Source of the DNA: a virus
Reading direction: 5' to 3' (one strand)
Length of the DNA: 39,121 bases
Virus record (IMG/VR): IMGVR_UViG_3300039056_000005
Location: 1-39,121 of that record
Shown one piece after another: positions 8,814 to 16,393 of the stretch. A model generated the notes under the pieces. It saw nothing but the letters and a program-made list of their open reading frames with translations, was not told where the DNA came from and ran no database searches. How positions within the stretch are numbered: the stretch's first letter is position 1; each line of letters opens with the position of its first letter. The translations under genes and the position numbers were made by a program.

Positions 8814-8865
8814 CCTGTGATAAGCCACAGGTAGCTTGTGGTCACATTATAGCCTGTTATCAGGC
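8814..8865 (-). promoter_or_regulatory. Candidate promoter and two hairpins between portal and scaffold genes
   Basis: Leftward strand: a perfect -10 hexamer TATAAT (8846-8851) lies in AGGCTATAAT. It is flanked by a hairpin over the portal stop (GCCTG, four-base loop, CAGGC; 8852-8865) and a second one before the scaffold gene (CCTGTG, six-base loop, CACAGG; 8814-8831). The best -35 candidate is a weak TTGCTG, 19 bases upstream. The same ten bases AGGCTATAAT recur before the tailspike gene. Confidence 0.5.
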
Positions 8866-10977
8866 ATTAACAGCAACTTCGCTGCCTTGCTGGCTCTGCG
8901 CCATGATCTCGGCCATGGCCTCAGCTACCAGGTTGCGCACGGTTTCTTCAATGGAGCCTGGCCCTGCCAGCATAGCATCCCGTTCAATCTCAGCCATTTT
9001 GGCGCGGGCTTCGGCGGTGTCGGCCTCGGCCTTGGCCATATCAGCTTGCGCACGGGCGGTGTCTGCTTCTGCCTTGGCCTTGTCTGCCTCGGCGCCGGCC
9101 ATATCGGCTTCTGCCTTGGCCATTTCGGCCTGTTGCTCTGGTGTCGGCTGCGGTGGCTGGATATCCAGTTCGTCCATTTCGTCCTGGTCCAGAATGCCCG
9201 GTGGCAGGATCTTCTTCAGGCGCTTGCTGATCTCGTCAGCTCCCGGCCAATCCATGTTCTTGGCTATCAGGTCCGCCAGCACGCCAGCGGCAGACGGTAC
9301 CGCTTGAGCAAACTGGATCAGGCTGTCAGCGGCCTGCAGTCGTTGAGTCTGGTATCCCGGGCCTGCCTTCACGGTCACGTCGAACTTGCCTTGTGCGATA
9401 TCGTGAACCAGCACGGGCTTGCCGGTTTCCTCGTCCATCACCATCTGGTTGATACGGAGCCAGTCGCCGGTACCGTCCTCAAACTGAACACGGATAACGC
9501 GCTCACTGTCGTATACCCTCGGGATCAGCTCAATACAGATCTGCCCGATACGGCCAATGGCACGGCTCAGGTTGTCGATGTAGGCGAAGGTTCCCCGGTC
9601 ACCCTGTTGCTGTCGTGCCAGGATGGCCTTGCCGCTGGTTTCGTTGCCCTGCGCACCTACGCTGGCATCGTACAGGCCAATGGTGGCCTTCATCTCGTCC
9701 GTGAAGCTCATGGCAATCTGCAGCTCTGCCGTGGGCATTGGAGTGCCCTGGTTGCGCTGCGGTGGCGGGATATCGGCGCGGGCGTTGTATCTCAGCACGC
9801 TGGCATTGTCGACGTTGGCGCTTTCCCACTCCTGTTCATAGCCCTCGATGGATTCAGCATCGGCCACCCATGGTGCCTTGGGCGCCAGGGCGGATTTCTC
9901 CGTTGCGGCCGTCATCCAGAAGTTGTGCATCCGTTGGGCGTCTTTCCCGTACCGGATCAGGCCACGGTAGAAGGTTTTATCACCAATGGTCATTTCCTTA
10001 CCCAGCACAGGGACCACGGGAATGGTCCGGCCTGGCCAGGTAACCGGGCCTTCCAGGATCTCGTAGGCGGTGACCTTGGCCCACTTCACCACGTAGGTTT
10101 TCACCTTCCGGGTCCGCTTGACGGTAATGCCCATCTCCTTCAGCTCGTCCAGAACGTCCTTTACCTCGTCCTCCCACACAACACGATCATCGCTCAGAAG
10201 TAGCAGGGTCCGGTTCTTCGGCTCACGCCAGAAGTATTCCGCCACCCGCACGCCTTCTTCACTCACCCACCAGGAATACTCACCACGGTCGGCGTCGATC
10301 AGATCCCCTCGGACTGCATCGGGATACCGCTTTTCAAACTCCTTCTTGCGCATCCGCTCCCCAATGAAGCAGAAGTTGGCATCTGAAAAGTCCGGCTCCA
10401 CGGCGTCAGGGTCCATCAGTACCGCGAAACGGTTGTGAATGCTCTTGATGCACAGATCCTGCTCAAAGGCATCATCCGTGGAATACTTGGTCAGCACGCG
10501 CAACCAGCCAAAACCACCTTCAACGGCGTGCTGGAATGCCGTGTCATAGTGCGCTTCGGCCTTGCTGGTGTACTCGATATTGCGGATCAGGGCTTCATAC
10601 ACTTCCGCCAGCGAGTAGTTCACCTTGCCAGTCAGGTTGGGTAGCTTCTGCGGCTCGTCCTCCCCGGCGCCGGCAATGTTGGCTTCAGTTGGATGCACAT
10701 GGATGGCTGGCCGGTTCTGGCGCTGGTCGCCCAATACCTGGTCAACGTACTGCGGGAGTTTGTTCAGGGTAAGGCACGGGCGCTGCTTCAGTTCCCGTTG
10801 CTGCTTGATGTAGTCCGGCCACTGCTCACCCGCCAGGAACTTGATATCTTCCTGCGCGGCGTCGAAGTTGTGCTGCCATGCCGTCTTGGCATAGTCCGCA
10901 CGCTCCCGGATCTCCTTCAGCATTTCTTCCTTGCTGTCACCCTCGCGGGTCTTTATCGGTTCTTTGCCTGGTAACAT
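8860..10977 (-). CDS. Portal protein, P22 gp1-like, 705 aa
   Basis: A large portal (705 aa; P22 gp1 is 725 aa) following the large terminase gene. Family features are the N-terminal WPDYIKQQRELKQRPCLTLN segment, the DQVLGDQRQNRPAIHVHP stretch, EQDLCIKSIHNRFAVLMDPDA and a long helical C-terminus. The start chosen is ATG 10975-10977 with GGAG seven bases upstream. The dodecameric ring it forms is the DNA entry and exit channel and docks terminase during packaging. Residues about 620-675 form a striking Ala/Lys/Glu/Asp repeat, likely an extended coiled-coil barrel crown like the one projecting into the P22 capsid. It ends next to a promoter-like region before the scaffold gene. Confidence 0.9.
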   Translation of the reverse strand: MLPGKEPIKTREGDSKEEMLKEIRERADYAKTAWQHNFDAAQEDIKFLAGEQWPDYIKQQRELKQRPCLTLNKLPQYVDQVLGDQRQNRPAIHVHPTEANIAGAGEDEPQKLPNLTGKVNYSLAEVYEALIRNIEYTSKAEAHYDTAFQHAVEGGFGWLRVLTKYSTDDAFEQDLCIKSIHNRFAVLMDPDAVEPDFSDANFCFIGERMRKKEFEKRYPDAVRGDLIDADRGEYSWWVSEEGVRVAEYFWREPKNRTLLLLSDDRVVWEDEVKDVLDELKEMGITVKRTRKVKTYVVKWAKVTAYEILEGPVTWPGRTIPVVPVLGKEMTIGDKTFYRGLIRYGKDAQRMHNFWMTAATEKSALAPKAPWVADAESIEGYEQEWESANVDNASVLRYNARADIPPPQRNQGTPMPTAELQIAMSFTDEMKATIGLYDASVGAQGNETSGKAILARQQQGDRGTFAYIDNLSRAIGRIGQICIELIPRVYDSERVIRVQFEDGTGDWLRINQMVMDEETGKPVLVHDIAQGKFDVTVKAGPGYQTQRLQAADSLIQFAQAVPSAAGVLADLIAKNMDWPGADEISKRLKKILPPGILDQDEMDELDIQPPQPTPEQQAEMAKAEADMAGAEADKAKAEADTARAQADMAKAEADTAEARAKMAEIERDAMLAGPGSIEETVRNLVAEAMAEIMAQSQQGSEVAVNA
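8995..9130 (-). repeat. Degenerate repeat encoding AKAEAD units in the portal C-terminus
   Basis: About five imperfect copies of a 21-24 base unit encode hexa- to heptapeptides of the form AKAEAD, AGAEAD and ARAQAD in tandem. The period suits an alpha-helical barrel. The DNA copies differ mainly at third codon positions, so the repeat is old and held at the protein level. Confidence 0.7.
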
Positions 10978-10987
10978 GGTCAGTCTC

Positions 10988-12607
10988 CTATGCGCCAAGC
11001 CAACCACCAGGGCCAGGACTGTGGGCTTTCCTGGCTGGCTTTGGTTTCTCGTCTTTCCAGTTTAGCCCCATCTGTTGGAGCGCGTCGGTGTAGTTGGTGG
11101 CCCACTTCGGGCCTACAGTATCCTTGAAGGTTTCGTTGTCGTGGTCCCATTCCCGGCGCAACGCCTTGATGGCCTTCCACCCGGTGTGGTTCGCCATATC
11201 GCCCTGGTTCCCGGAAATGTCAGTGTCACAGCGTACCTTGTCGATCCAGATACGGGGAAACAGCTTCTTCAAGGCGTTGATGGATTCCCGTTTGTTCTTC
11301 ACCCGTGGCACAGTCTTGAACTTAATGCCCATCCGTTTGGCGGTCTGCAGTCGGCGCTCACCCGACATAAGCTCCCGGACCTCGATATCGTGAGGCGCCA
11401 TGTGTTCACCAAACCGGATTCCGTACTTGTCCCGGAAGTCATGCAGCCAGTTGATGTAATGCTCCATGCCCTCATCCCGGTTACCGTAACAGGCAATGCA
11501 ACGGATCTCCTTCTGGTGTACCTGAACCAGCCAGATTGCCATATCGTCGTTGATACCAAGATCCCAATAGGTGTGAACGGGCAGGCTTTTCTCAACGGGG
11601 ATGTTGGTAAGGCGGCTTTCCTCGAGCAATAGCTCAACCTCAGTCTTATACACCACGCCTTCCGCCAGGGCATCGTCCGGTGACTGCTGGTATTGGGCAC
11701 TGAACATATAGTTGTCGGCTTTTTCCATGGCAAGCAGTGTCTCCGTGGGCTCTTTCTCTGGCCAGTAGCTGACACGCTTGCCGGTAAATCCGGTGTCACG
11801 TATGCAGGCTTCCCGCATTTCGTCACTCAGCTGGTCCAGGTAACTGCGGTCGATTATGGCAGGGATCTTGAACAGCTGGTAATTGTCCGGGCTTTTATCG
11901 CTGTTCAGGTAGTCGGTGCTGTCGCCCTTGGCTATCCGCTGCTGCACCATGATGATGGGCACGTTGTCGTGTGCCAGGCGGGAGCGAACGATACGGTTGA
12001 TACGCTTGTTGCCCTTGTCGATCAGCCGGCCACTCTCGGCGTCCTTGGGCGGCAATGGATCATCCATTACCAGTGCCCCGGTGAATCCTTCCTCCATGAA
12101 TCCAGCACGGCGGCCTGTTACCTGGCCATTGATGCTGGTGCCGTACAGCCGGTGCTGGTTGCCATGCTGGTCGATGTACTTCCAGTTGTGCTTGGCCTTG
12201 GTGTCCTTGGATGGCGTCAGCGGCCATAGAGTCTGGAATTCCTCACTGTCCAGGATCTCCTTCACCCGGGTCGCGTTCTCGGTCACCAGGTCGTCGGAGT
12301 AGGAAAGCGGGAGCCATCGTGTCGATCGCTTCTCAGATATGCACTTGAGGATGCACCAACACGGCCAGTGGATGGACCATATCTCTGTCTTTGTGCTACC
12401 GGGCGCCACGTTGACGATTCCCCGGGGGATCTCCATACGGTAAACGGATTCGGCCAGGCGGCATTCATAGGTGTGGTGCCAATTCTTGCGGAACTTCTGG
12501 CCCTGCAGTAGCTGGAAGAAGATACGCATAAACGCTTCAAAGGATGCTTCACTGGCCACCTTCACGGCCAGCTTCTCCGCGTCCGTCATTTCCTCCCACT
12601 TCAGCAT
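10988..12607 (-). CDS. terL: Terminase large subunit (packaging ATPase-nuclease), 539 aa
   Basis: The ATPase half has a Walker A variant APGSTKT at residues 68-74, and the Walker B strand ALVMDD at 178-183 is followed by a proline pair, as in Terminase_6-type proteins. The nuclease half begins near residue 345 with YWDLGINDDMAIW, where Asp349 is a likely metal ligand of the RNase H-like fold. The protein pumps DNA into the procapsid through the portal and cuts the concatemer. It starts sharing one base with the small-subunit stop codon and ends ten bases before the portal start. The P22-like module suggests headful packaging, which would also explain a circularly permuted genome. Confidence 0.92.
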   Translation of the reverse strand: MLKWEEMTDAEKLAVKVASEASFEAFMRIFFQLLQGQKFRKNWHHTYECRLAESVYRMEIPRGIVNVAPGSTKTEIWSIHWPCWCILKCISEKRSTRWLPLSYSDDLVTENATRVKEILDSEEFQTLWPLTPSKDTKAKHNWKYIDQHGNQHRLYGTSINGQVTGRRAGFMEEGFTGALVMDDPLPPKDAESGRLIDKGNKRINRIVRSRLAHDNVPIIMVQQRIAKGDSTDYLNSDKSPDNYQLFKIPAIIDRSYLDQLSDEMREACIRDTGFTGKRVSYWPEKEPTETLLAMEKADNYMFSAQYQQSPDDALAEGVVYKTEVELLLEESRLTNIPVEKSLPVHTYWDLGINDDMAIWLVQVHQKEIRCIACYGNRDEGMEHYINWLHDFRDKYGIRFGEHMAPHDIEVRELMSGERRLQTAKRMGIKFKTVPRVKNKRESINALKKLFPRIWIDKVRCDTDISGNQGDMANHTGWKAIKALRREWDHDNETFKDTVGPKWATNYTDALQQMGLNWKDEKPKPARKAHSPGPGGWLGA

Positions 12608-13224
12608 TACAGCTTATCCAGTAGTTGGCCCAGGGCCTTGGCAATCTCCGGTGAATCTACATTGCCGTCCAGGGTCAGGTTACCTTCCACCTTCTTGGGA
12701 GCATCCCAGCCTTCCAGCTCGGACAGCTGCTTAATGGCGCCGGTCTGGCTGTGCAGCTTGAACTTGAAGCCGTCCCGGCCTGTACTCAGCTCGGCAATGG
12801 CGGCGGCGTGCCCATCGTCCATGTTGTCCTGGTCGATCAGCTGCCAGACGGTCTGGTATACCGGGTTACCGTCCTCGTCCTCGCCTACCTGCGCATCCTT
12901 GAATCGAACCACGTCTTTCACGGTTGTTCTGGCAATCTTGGTCAGGGTTTCCAGGGCTTCTTCCCGGGTCATTACTGACTTTGCAGCCGCTGAACTCACC
13001 AGACTGTCGTAAAATGCTCGGACACTACCTTTTTCCAACATCTTACCAATAACATTGTTGGCGCTTTTCCCCTTCGCCTTGCCTCCTGCCTTCACGTAAG
13101 CATCCATCTTGCTCATGCCACTGGCACAGTGAATCATCGTCCACTTCTGCAGGTGCGTCAGCTTGGCGGCCAGTTCCTGCTGTTCTGGCGTCAGCTGGTA
13201 TTCAGTCTTTGTTTCTCGGCTCAT
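12607..13224 (-). CDS. terS: Terminase small subunit, 205 aa
   Basis: The N-terminal half contains LTPEQQELAAKLTHLQKWTM and the helical segment MSKMDAYVKAGGKAKGKSANNV, typical of the Terminase_2 small-subunit family, where it forms the DNA-binding helix-turn-helix. The remainder has FYDSLVSSAAAK and a helical oligomerisation region. It recognises the packaging site on phage DNA and hands it to the large subunit. I prefer ATG 13222-13224 because AAGGT lies six bases upstream; ATG 13228-13230 overlaps that site. It overlaps the end of the holin gene by 23 bases, coupling lysis and packaging genes in one late transcript. In P22 the pac site lies within this gene; I could not identify one by eye. 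Confidence 0.85.
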   Translation of the reverse strand: MSRETKTEYQLTPEQQELAAKLTHLQKWTMIHCASGMSKMDAYVKAGGKAKGKSANNVIGKMLEKGSVRAFYDSLVSSAAAKSVMTREEALETLTKIARTTVKDVVRFKDAQVGEDEDGNPVYQTVWQLIDQDNMDDGHAAAIAELSTGRDGFKFKLHSQTGAIKQLSELEGWDAPKKVEGNLTLDGNVDSPEIAKALGQLLDKL

Positions 13225-13573
13225 CGTCATACCTTCGGTTGGTCATCGGCAGTCCCATCTTCTTGCACACAAGCTGCTCGAGCATGTAGATGGCTCTGCC
13301 GCCCATGTGGCCACTGATCCCGGCCAACGCTGCGGTTAATATCAAGCTGAATTCCAGTTCCTGGCATATCAGTGCCGTCATAATCCCGGCGAAGGCTGAT
13401 ATGGTCCATTCCCCAATAAGCTCCACGAAACTGAACGGTGCGTTGTTACGACGAACACGGCTGATATAGCTCACGGTCCCTCCCCATAATGCGAGAAGCG
13501 CGAACCAGACGTAACCAAAGCCCACGTCGAACAGTGCTTTCAAAATACTATTGCCACCTTGACCATCAGGCAT
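13202..13573 (-). CDS. Holin-like membrane protein (phage holin 3 / LydA type), 123 aa
   Basis: Three hydrophobic segments are visible at roughly residues 12-35 (VGFGYVWFALLALWGGTV), 50-70 and 75-95, with a conserved-looking LAGISGHMGGRAIYMLE stretch and a charged tail (TNRRYDDEPRNKD). This arrangement fits the LydA-type holin family. The ATG at 13571-13573 overlaps the preceding nuclease-like gene by eight bases and has GGGAG nine bases upstream; an ATG at 13591 is also possible. It would make lesions in the inner membrane at the end of infection so that the amidase reaches the peptidoglycan. It directly precedes the terminase genes. Confidence 0.75.
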   Translation of the reverse strand: MPDGQGGNSILKALFDVGFGYVWFALLALWGGTVSYISRVRRNNAPFSFVELIGEWTISAFAGIMTALICQELEFSLILTAALAGISGHMGGRAIYMLEQLVCKKMGLPMTNRRYDDEPRNKD

Positions 13574-13913
13574 ACGCTTGCGCTCCCACATTCCAGTCTG
13601 TCCTCGTTGACGCTGCCACCTTCTTGATCCTGTTCACCAGCTCTACAGCATGCTGCTCATTCTCGATTACCGTTATGGCTCCCTTGAATGATCCGTGAAA
13701 GGTTACCTGCTGCGGTGTCAGCTTGCGCCTTGCAGGCTCTTTACTGCCGTCCTTGACCTCTACCAGTACCGTCACACCACCAAAGCCGATAACCAGGTCG
13801 GTGAAGCCATCATGGGCTGCGCTGGTAATGGCTACGCTCACACCCATGGCCCGTATCAGCTCCACCAGGGCGCTCTGATTTTCGTCAACCTTTGCCGCTC
13901 GTCTGTTTGCCAC
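13566..13913 (-). CDS. PD-(D/E)xK nuclease-like protein, 115 aa
   Basis: A small alpha/beta protein with the pattern of a restriction-like nuclease core: an N-terminal helix with Glu (DENQSALVELIRAMG), then GFTDLVIGFGG and VTVLVEVKDG, giving Asp and the E-x-K pair, followed by KLTPQQVTFHG, a helix often seen after the active site in VRR-NUC and related phage enzymes. It starts at GTG 13911-13913 with GAGG seven bases upstream and overlaps the holin-like gene before it by 29 bases. It might trim branched or damaged DNA before packaging. Its place between two membrane lysis genes and next to terminase is common in related phages. The substrate is not deducible. Confidence 0.7.
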   Translation of the reverse strand: MANRRAAKVDENQSALVELIRAMGVSVAITSAAHDGFTDLVIGFGGVTVLVEVKDGSKEPARRKLTPQQVTFHGSFKGAITVIENEQHAVELVNRIKKVAASTRTDWNVGAQAYA

Positions 13914-14475
13914 CTTGCAGCCTCGTCGCTAATGCTTGAATCAATCCGCCAGCGGGCTGCTGCCCAGCGGCTACCTGTTTGTCCTGGCTGCGCTTATGAA
14001 CACTGATACCCAGCACGGCCAGTGCGAATCCCCACATGGGCGTGAGGGCGGCGATTGCCTGAGATACCTGGCCGGCCTGTTCCGGCGCCCACACGAATGA
14101 CCAGGCTATGGCCACAGACTGCAGTGCCCAGGATATCGCGGCCAGGTAACCAAAGGTCGGGCGCCATCTTCGCACGTATCCGTCATTGCTGGCGGCCTCG
14201 GCCCTCATGGTTTTGTTCACCTGGCCCAGCTTGGCGGTTTCCGCTTCCAGCATCATGGCCTTCAGCTCTCGCTCATGCTCTTGTTCCAGGCGCTTTATAC
14301 GCTCATACGCTGCCGGGTCCGACTTGAGGATTTCACCTACCTCGTCCGGATCATTGCCGGCGCCCAGGGCCTGCGACACCAAACCACCCACGGCGCCACC
14401 TGCCGGACCACCCAATAGCGTGCCCACTATCGGCGCGGCCTTGCCTACCATCTTGCCAATGTCGGACCAATCCAT
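13885..14475 (-). CDS. Holin-of-3TMs-type membrane protein, 196 aa
   Basis: It starts at ATG 14473-14475 with GAGG eight bases upstream. An N-terminal Gly/Ala/Pro segment (VGTLLGGPAGGAVGGLVS) is followed by a charged coiled-coil region (residues 55-95). Two or three hydrophobic helices follow in the order RPTFGYLAAISWALQSVAIAW and LTPMWGFALAVLGISVHKR. This organisation is that of the 3-TM holin family first named for gene-transfer-agent release. The RRWRPTFGY motif just before the first long membrane helix is typical. It lies 12 bases downstream of the amidase gene, so amidase and holin are co-expressed. With the LydA-like gene the phage has two candidate holins; one could act as antiholin or pinholin. 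Confidence 0.8.
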   Translation of the reverse strand: MDWSDIGKMVGKAAPIVGTLLGGPAGGAVGGLVSQALGAGNDPDEVGEILKSDPAAYERIKRLEQEHERELKAMMLEAETAKLGQVNKTMRAEAASNDGYVRRWRPTFGYLAAISWALQSVAIAWSFVWAPEQAGQVSQAIAALTPMWGFALAVLGISVHKRSQDKQVAAGQQPAGGLIQALATRLQGGKQTSGKG

Positions 14476-14486
14476 AACGGGCTGCC

Positions 14487-14933
14487 TCAGTCGATGTGTT
14501 TTTTTTGGCGGGATGCCCACCAGGCGGGAATGTCCATGTTCGGACAGGTTTTGCGGGAGTCCAGGTCACGATGGCCTACTACTTCGGCCTCTGGATATTC
14601 GGCCAGCTTCGCCAGAAGCCATCCTTCCAATACTCTCAGCTGATCTTCATCCGGTGCGGTGTCGGTGATAATGCAGATGCCCAGGCTGTCGGAGTTGTCG
14701 CCTTCCCCGTTCTCGTCAAAGTCCCGGACGTGGGCGCCCTGCCAGTAATCCGGGCGGCCTGGCTCAATCTCGGCGGTTCCGGTAATCACGGCGTTGTAGC
14801 CTATACCATCCCAGCCCCGCTCCTGGTGCCAGCGGTGAATGTCGGCGGCGGTGTCTCCCCGGTCTTTCGGGCTGTCACTGATATGAACCACCAGGAACTT
14901 GATATGAACCACCAGGAACTTGATCTGTCTCAT
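14487..14933 (-). CDS. Endolysin: N-acetylmuramoyl-L-alanine amidase (T7 lysozyme type), 148 aa
   Basis: The product cleaves the amide bond between muramic acid and the stem peptide. It has the compact single-domain size of T7 lysozyme (151 aa). Zinc ligands expected at T7 H17, H122 and C130 are found as His17 (FLVVHIS), His121 (VVGHRD) and Cys130 (KTCPN); the catalytic Tyr46 (GYN) and Lys128 are also in place. The residue after Tyr46 is Asn rather than the usual His. There is no signal peptide, so release needs a holin, and two holin candidates follow. A perfect 21-base duplication near the start repeats IKFLVVH, so a second His (His10) precedes the ligand strand. T7 lysozyme also inhibits its own RNA polymerase, but this phage has no such polymerase. 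Confidence 0.9.
   Translation of the reverse strand: MRQIKFLVVHIKFLVVHISDSPKDRGDTAADIHRWHQERGWDGIGYNAVITGTAEIEPGRPDYWQGAHVRDFDENGEGDNSDSLGICIITDTAPDEDQLRVLEGWLLAKLAEYPEAEVVGHRDLDSRKTCPNMDIPAWWASRQKKHID
14883..14924 (-). repeat. Perfect 21-base tandem duplication in the amidase gene
   Basis: Two identical 21-base copies (14883-14903 and 14904-14924) encode IKFLVVH twice at residues 4-17. The copies show no mismatch, which points to a recent slippage event or an assembly artefact. The frame is kept. Confidence 0.95.
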
Positions 14934-15013
14934 TGAATCCTCGCAACTATTGCCTGCACAGAAGTGTATCCTTTGCTTTCAGAACAGGGCCTTCAGCCAA
15001 CGCCAGAAGCGAA

Positions 15014-15352
15014 TCAGAAAGCCCGGAACTCCAAAGGGGGGTTGGGTATCCTGTCGCTGATTGCGAATTCTACCGTGTTCGACCACAGGGAAACGCGCTC
15101 CGGATCTTCCTTTGCAAAGCTACGCAGTGCCATTTCATAGCTTCCGGTATCCAGGCCAACGTCAGCAATGGGCGCTTCATAGGCGCCGGCCTCGTCGGTT
15201 CTCAGGCTGGATGGCACGGTCATAAGCGGCACGATAGAATCGGCTTCCTCGTCGTACAGTCCAATCTCATACTGCAGTTCGTAATCAATGGGCGTGCCGT
15301 CCACGTTGGTCGTGGGCGCCATCCAGGATAGTGTGGTCGGGTTAATCTTCAT
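15014..15352 (-). CDS. Fibronectin type III-like small protein, 112 aa
   Basis: A single beta-sandwich with FN3 landmarks: LSWMAPTTNVDGTPIDYELQY near the start, the GSYEMALRSFA strand, and SLWSNTVEF late in the domain. Such small FN3-like proteins are common near lysis genes and tail modules of phages; their role is unclear, possibly carbohydrate or cell-surface contact. The ATG overlaps the stop of the DUF1364 gene (ATGA). A run of six C bases (15036-15041) lies four codons before the stop; in the -1 frame after it the reading frame continues to a stop at 14979 with the tryptophan-rich, basic stretch FLIRFWRWLKALF. Whether the true C-terminus is the short or the long form is open. Confidence 0.7.
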   Translation of the reverse strand: MKINPTTLSWMAPTTNVDGTPIDYELQYEIGLYDEEADSIVPLMTVPSSLRTDEAGAYEAPIADVGLDTGSYEMALRSFAKEDPERVSLWSNTVEFAISDRIPNPPLEFRAF

Positions 15353-15663
15353 GGCTTCAGCCCTTTAATAGCGATAATCCCCAGCTCCACCATCCGGCGC
15401 CAGGTTCTGATTAGTGCCCTGCGATAATACCATTCCCGGTGTTCAGATTCAGATTCTGGCCACTTAATCCGGCTGTCGATCGCATCATGGCACGCGCTAC
15501 AAGCATAGCACGCGCTCAGGTCGTCGGCCTTCTTCCCCATGCCGTTGGATTCGTCAGGCAGGTGCGCCAGGATTGTCGTTGAAGGGTCGTAGTTGCACAC
15601 GCCTACCAGGTTGACGGTGCATTGCTCGTTGCGGGCTGAGTCGCGCATTTTCTGTGACTTCAT
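15349..15663 (-). CDS. DUF1364 family putative nuclease, 104 aa
   Basis: The product carries the family signature clearly: ARNEQCTVNLVGVCNYDPSTT, then LAHLPDESNGMGKKADDL and CYACSACHDAIDSR. The Cys pairs (CYACSAC) and the AHL and CHD histidines suggest a zinc-stabilised HNH-like nuclease fold, as proposed for DUF1364, which is frequent in lambdoid phages beside recombination and Nin-region genes. I start it at ATG 15661-15663, which overlaps the previous stop (ATGA). The longer frame from 15783 would overlap the transglycosylase-like gene by 124 bases without need. Its role may be in recombination or branch processing; this is not shown for this protein. Confidence 0.8.
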   Translation of the reverse strand: MKSQKMRDSARNEQCTVNLVGVCNYDPSTTILAHLPDESNGMGKKADDLSACYACSACHDAIDSRIKWPESESEHREWYYRRALIRTWRRMVELGIIAIKGLKP

Positions 15664-16391
15664 ATAAGCGACTCCTGAATTGGTACGCGATTCCAGCATT
15701 CCGCGCTGTTGTGTGATTCGATCCGGGCGGCCATCAGTTCCGCGCGCCATTCTTTTGTTGGCGGCTGGTATGTGCCCTTCCATGCCGAATCAATCCCTAT
15801 ATTTCTGCCTACGTTGGTGCTGTCTGCGCTGGCAAAAGGGAATTTAGTGAATACGGCAGGGTCAAGCATTCGCAATCCATGCAGGCGGGTTACTGGCCTT
15901 CCACTATCGTCACAAATGGCGTTCAGTGCCTGGCCCATACGGTTCCACCATTGCCCTGTGCCAATCTGTGCAAACGCTCCCGAGCTTCCAATACACACAC
16001 GCGGCCAGAAGTGCGCCAGTCCAAACAGGCGCTCAATGGATTCGTGCATGTGCCATACCGGCGCCGAATACTGCTTATCGTGCGGCCATTCCCGGATCAG
16101 ATCATCATTGGCAATTTCATCACCGTCGATAACGTCCGGGATTACAGCGAAGTCGAAGCCCGGATGGCTTTTTAGATCGTCCACCCACTCATAGTATGGG
16201 CGCCAGTCGCTGATAGGCTTTCCGGTTTTCCATGCTGTGAAGGCTCCATTATCGACTGCGAAACTTTGGCAAAGCTCCGTTGCAATCTCCAACTGCTCGG
16301 GATTCATAAAGCTCACAAAGGCATGGCGGCCAGCCAACAACCTGGCGGCTGCCGTTGCTGGCGTTACCGGCAGTCCGTGATAGTGAATCAC
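15660..16391 (-). CDS. tRNA-guanine-transglycosylase-like (DpdA-like?) protein, 243 aa
   Basis: An alpha/beta protein that reads like a TIM barrel: an N-terminal MIHYHGLPVTP, FVSFMNPEQ, then VDNGAF (Asp47), VIPDVIDGD (Asp86), GSSGAF, HGLRML and finally ASADSTNVGRN (Asp190). The run of strand-end Asp and Gly motifs recalls tRNA-guanine transglycosylases and the phage DpdA proteins that insert 7-deazaguanines into DNA, but the match is distant and the zinc site of classical TGT is not apparent. No preQ0 synthesis genes occur in the window, so a modifying role would depend on host precursor. The start is GTG 16389-16391, with GGGGGA upstream, three bases past the ssb stop. Conserved in phages; function unproven. 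Confidence 0.55.
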   Translation of the reverse strand: MIHYHGLPVTPATAAARLLAGRHAFVSFMNPEQLEIATELCQSFAVDNGAFTAWKTGKPISDWRPYYEWVDDLKSHPGFDFAVIPDVIDGDEIANDDLIREWPHDKQYSAPVWHMHESIERLFGLAHFWPRVCIGSSGAFAQIGTGQWWNRMGQALNAICDDSGRPVTRLHGLRMLDPAVFTKFPFASADSTNVGRNIGIDSAWKGTYQPPTKEWRAELMAARIESHNSAECWNRVPIQESLI

Positions 16392-16393
16392 TG

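Noticed and set aside
8836-10203. 455-codon open frame on the + strand opposite the portal gene
   Set aside because: It lies antisense to a clearly recognised portal; its Gly/His/Leu-rich text has no domain and reflects high G+C at the codon positions of the real gene.
15349-15783. Longer start for the DUF1364 gene at 15783
   Set aside because: The extra 40 residues overlap the transglycosylase-like gene and lack family similarity; ATG 15663 overlaps the previous stop in the usual ATGA manner.
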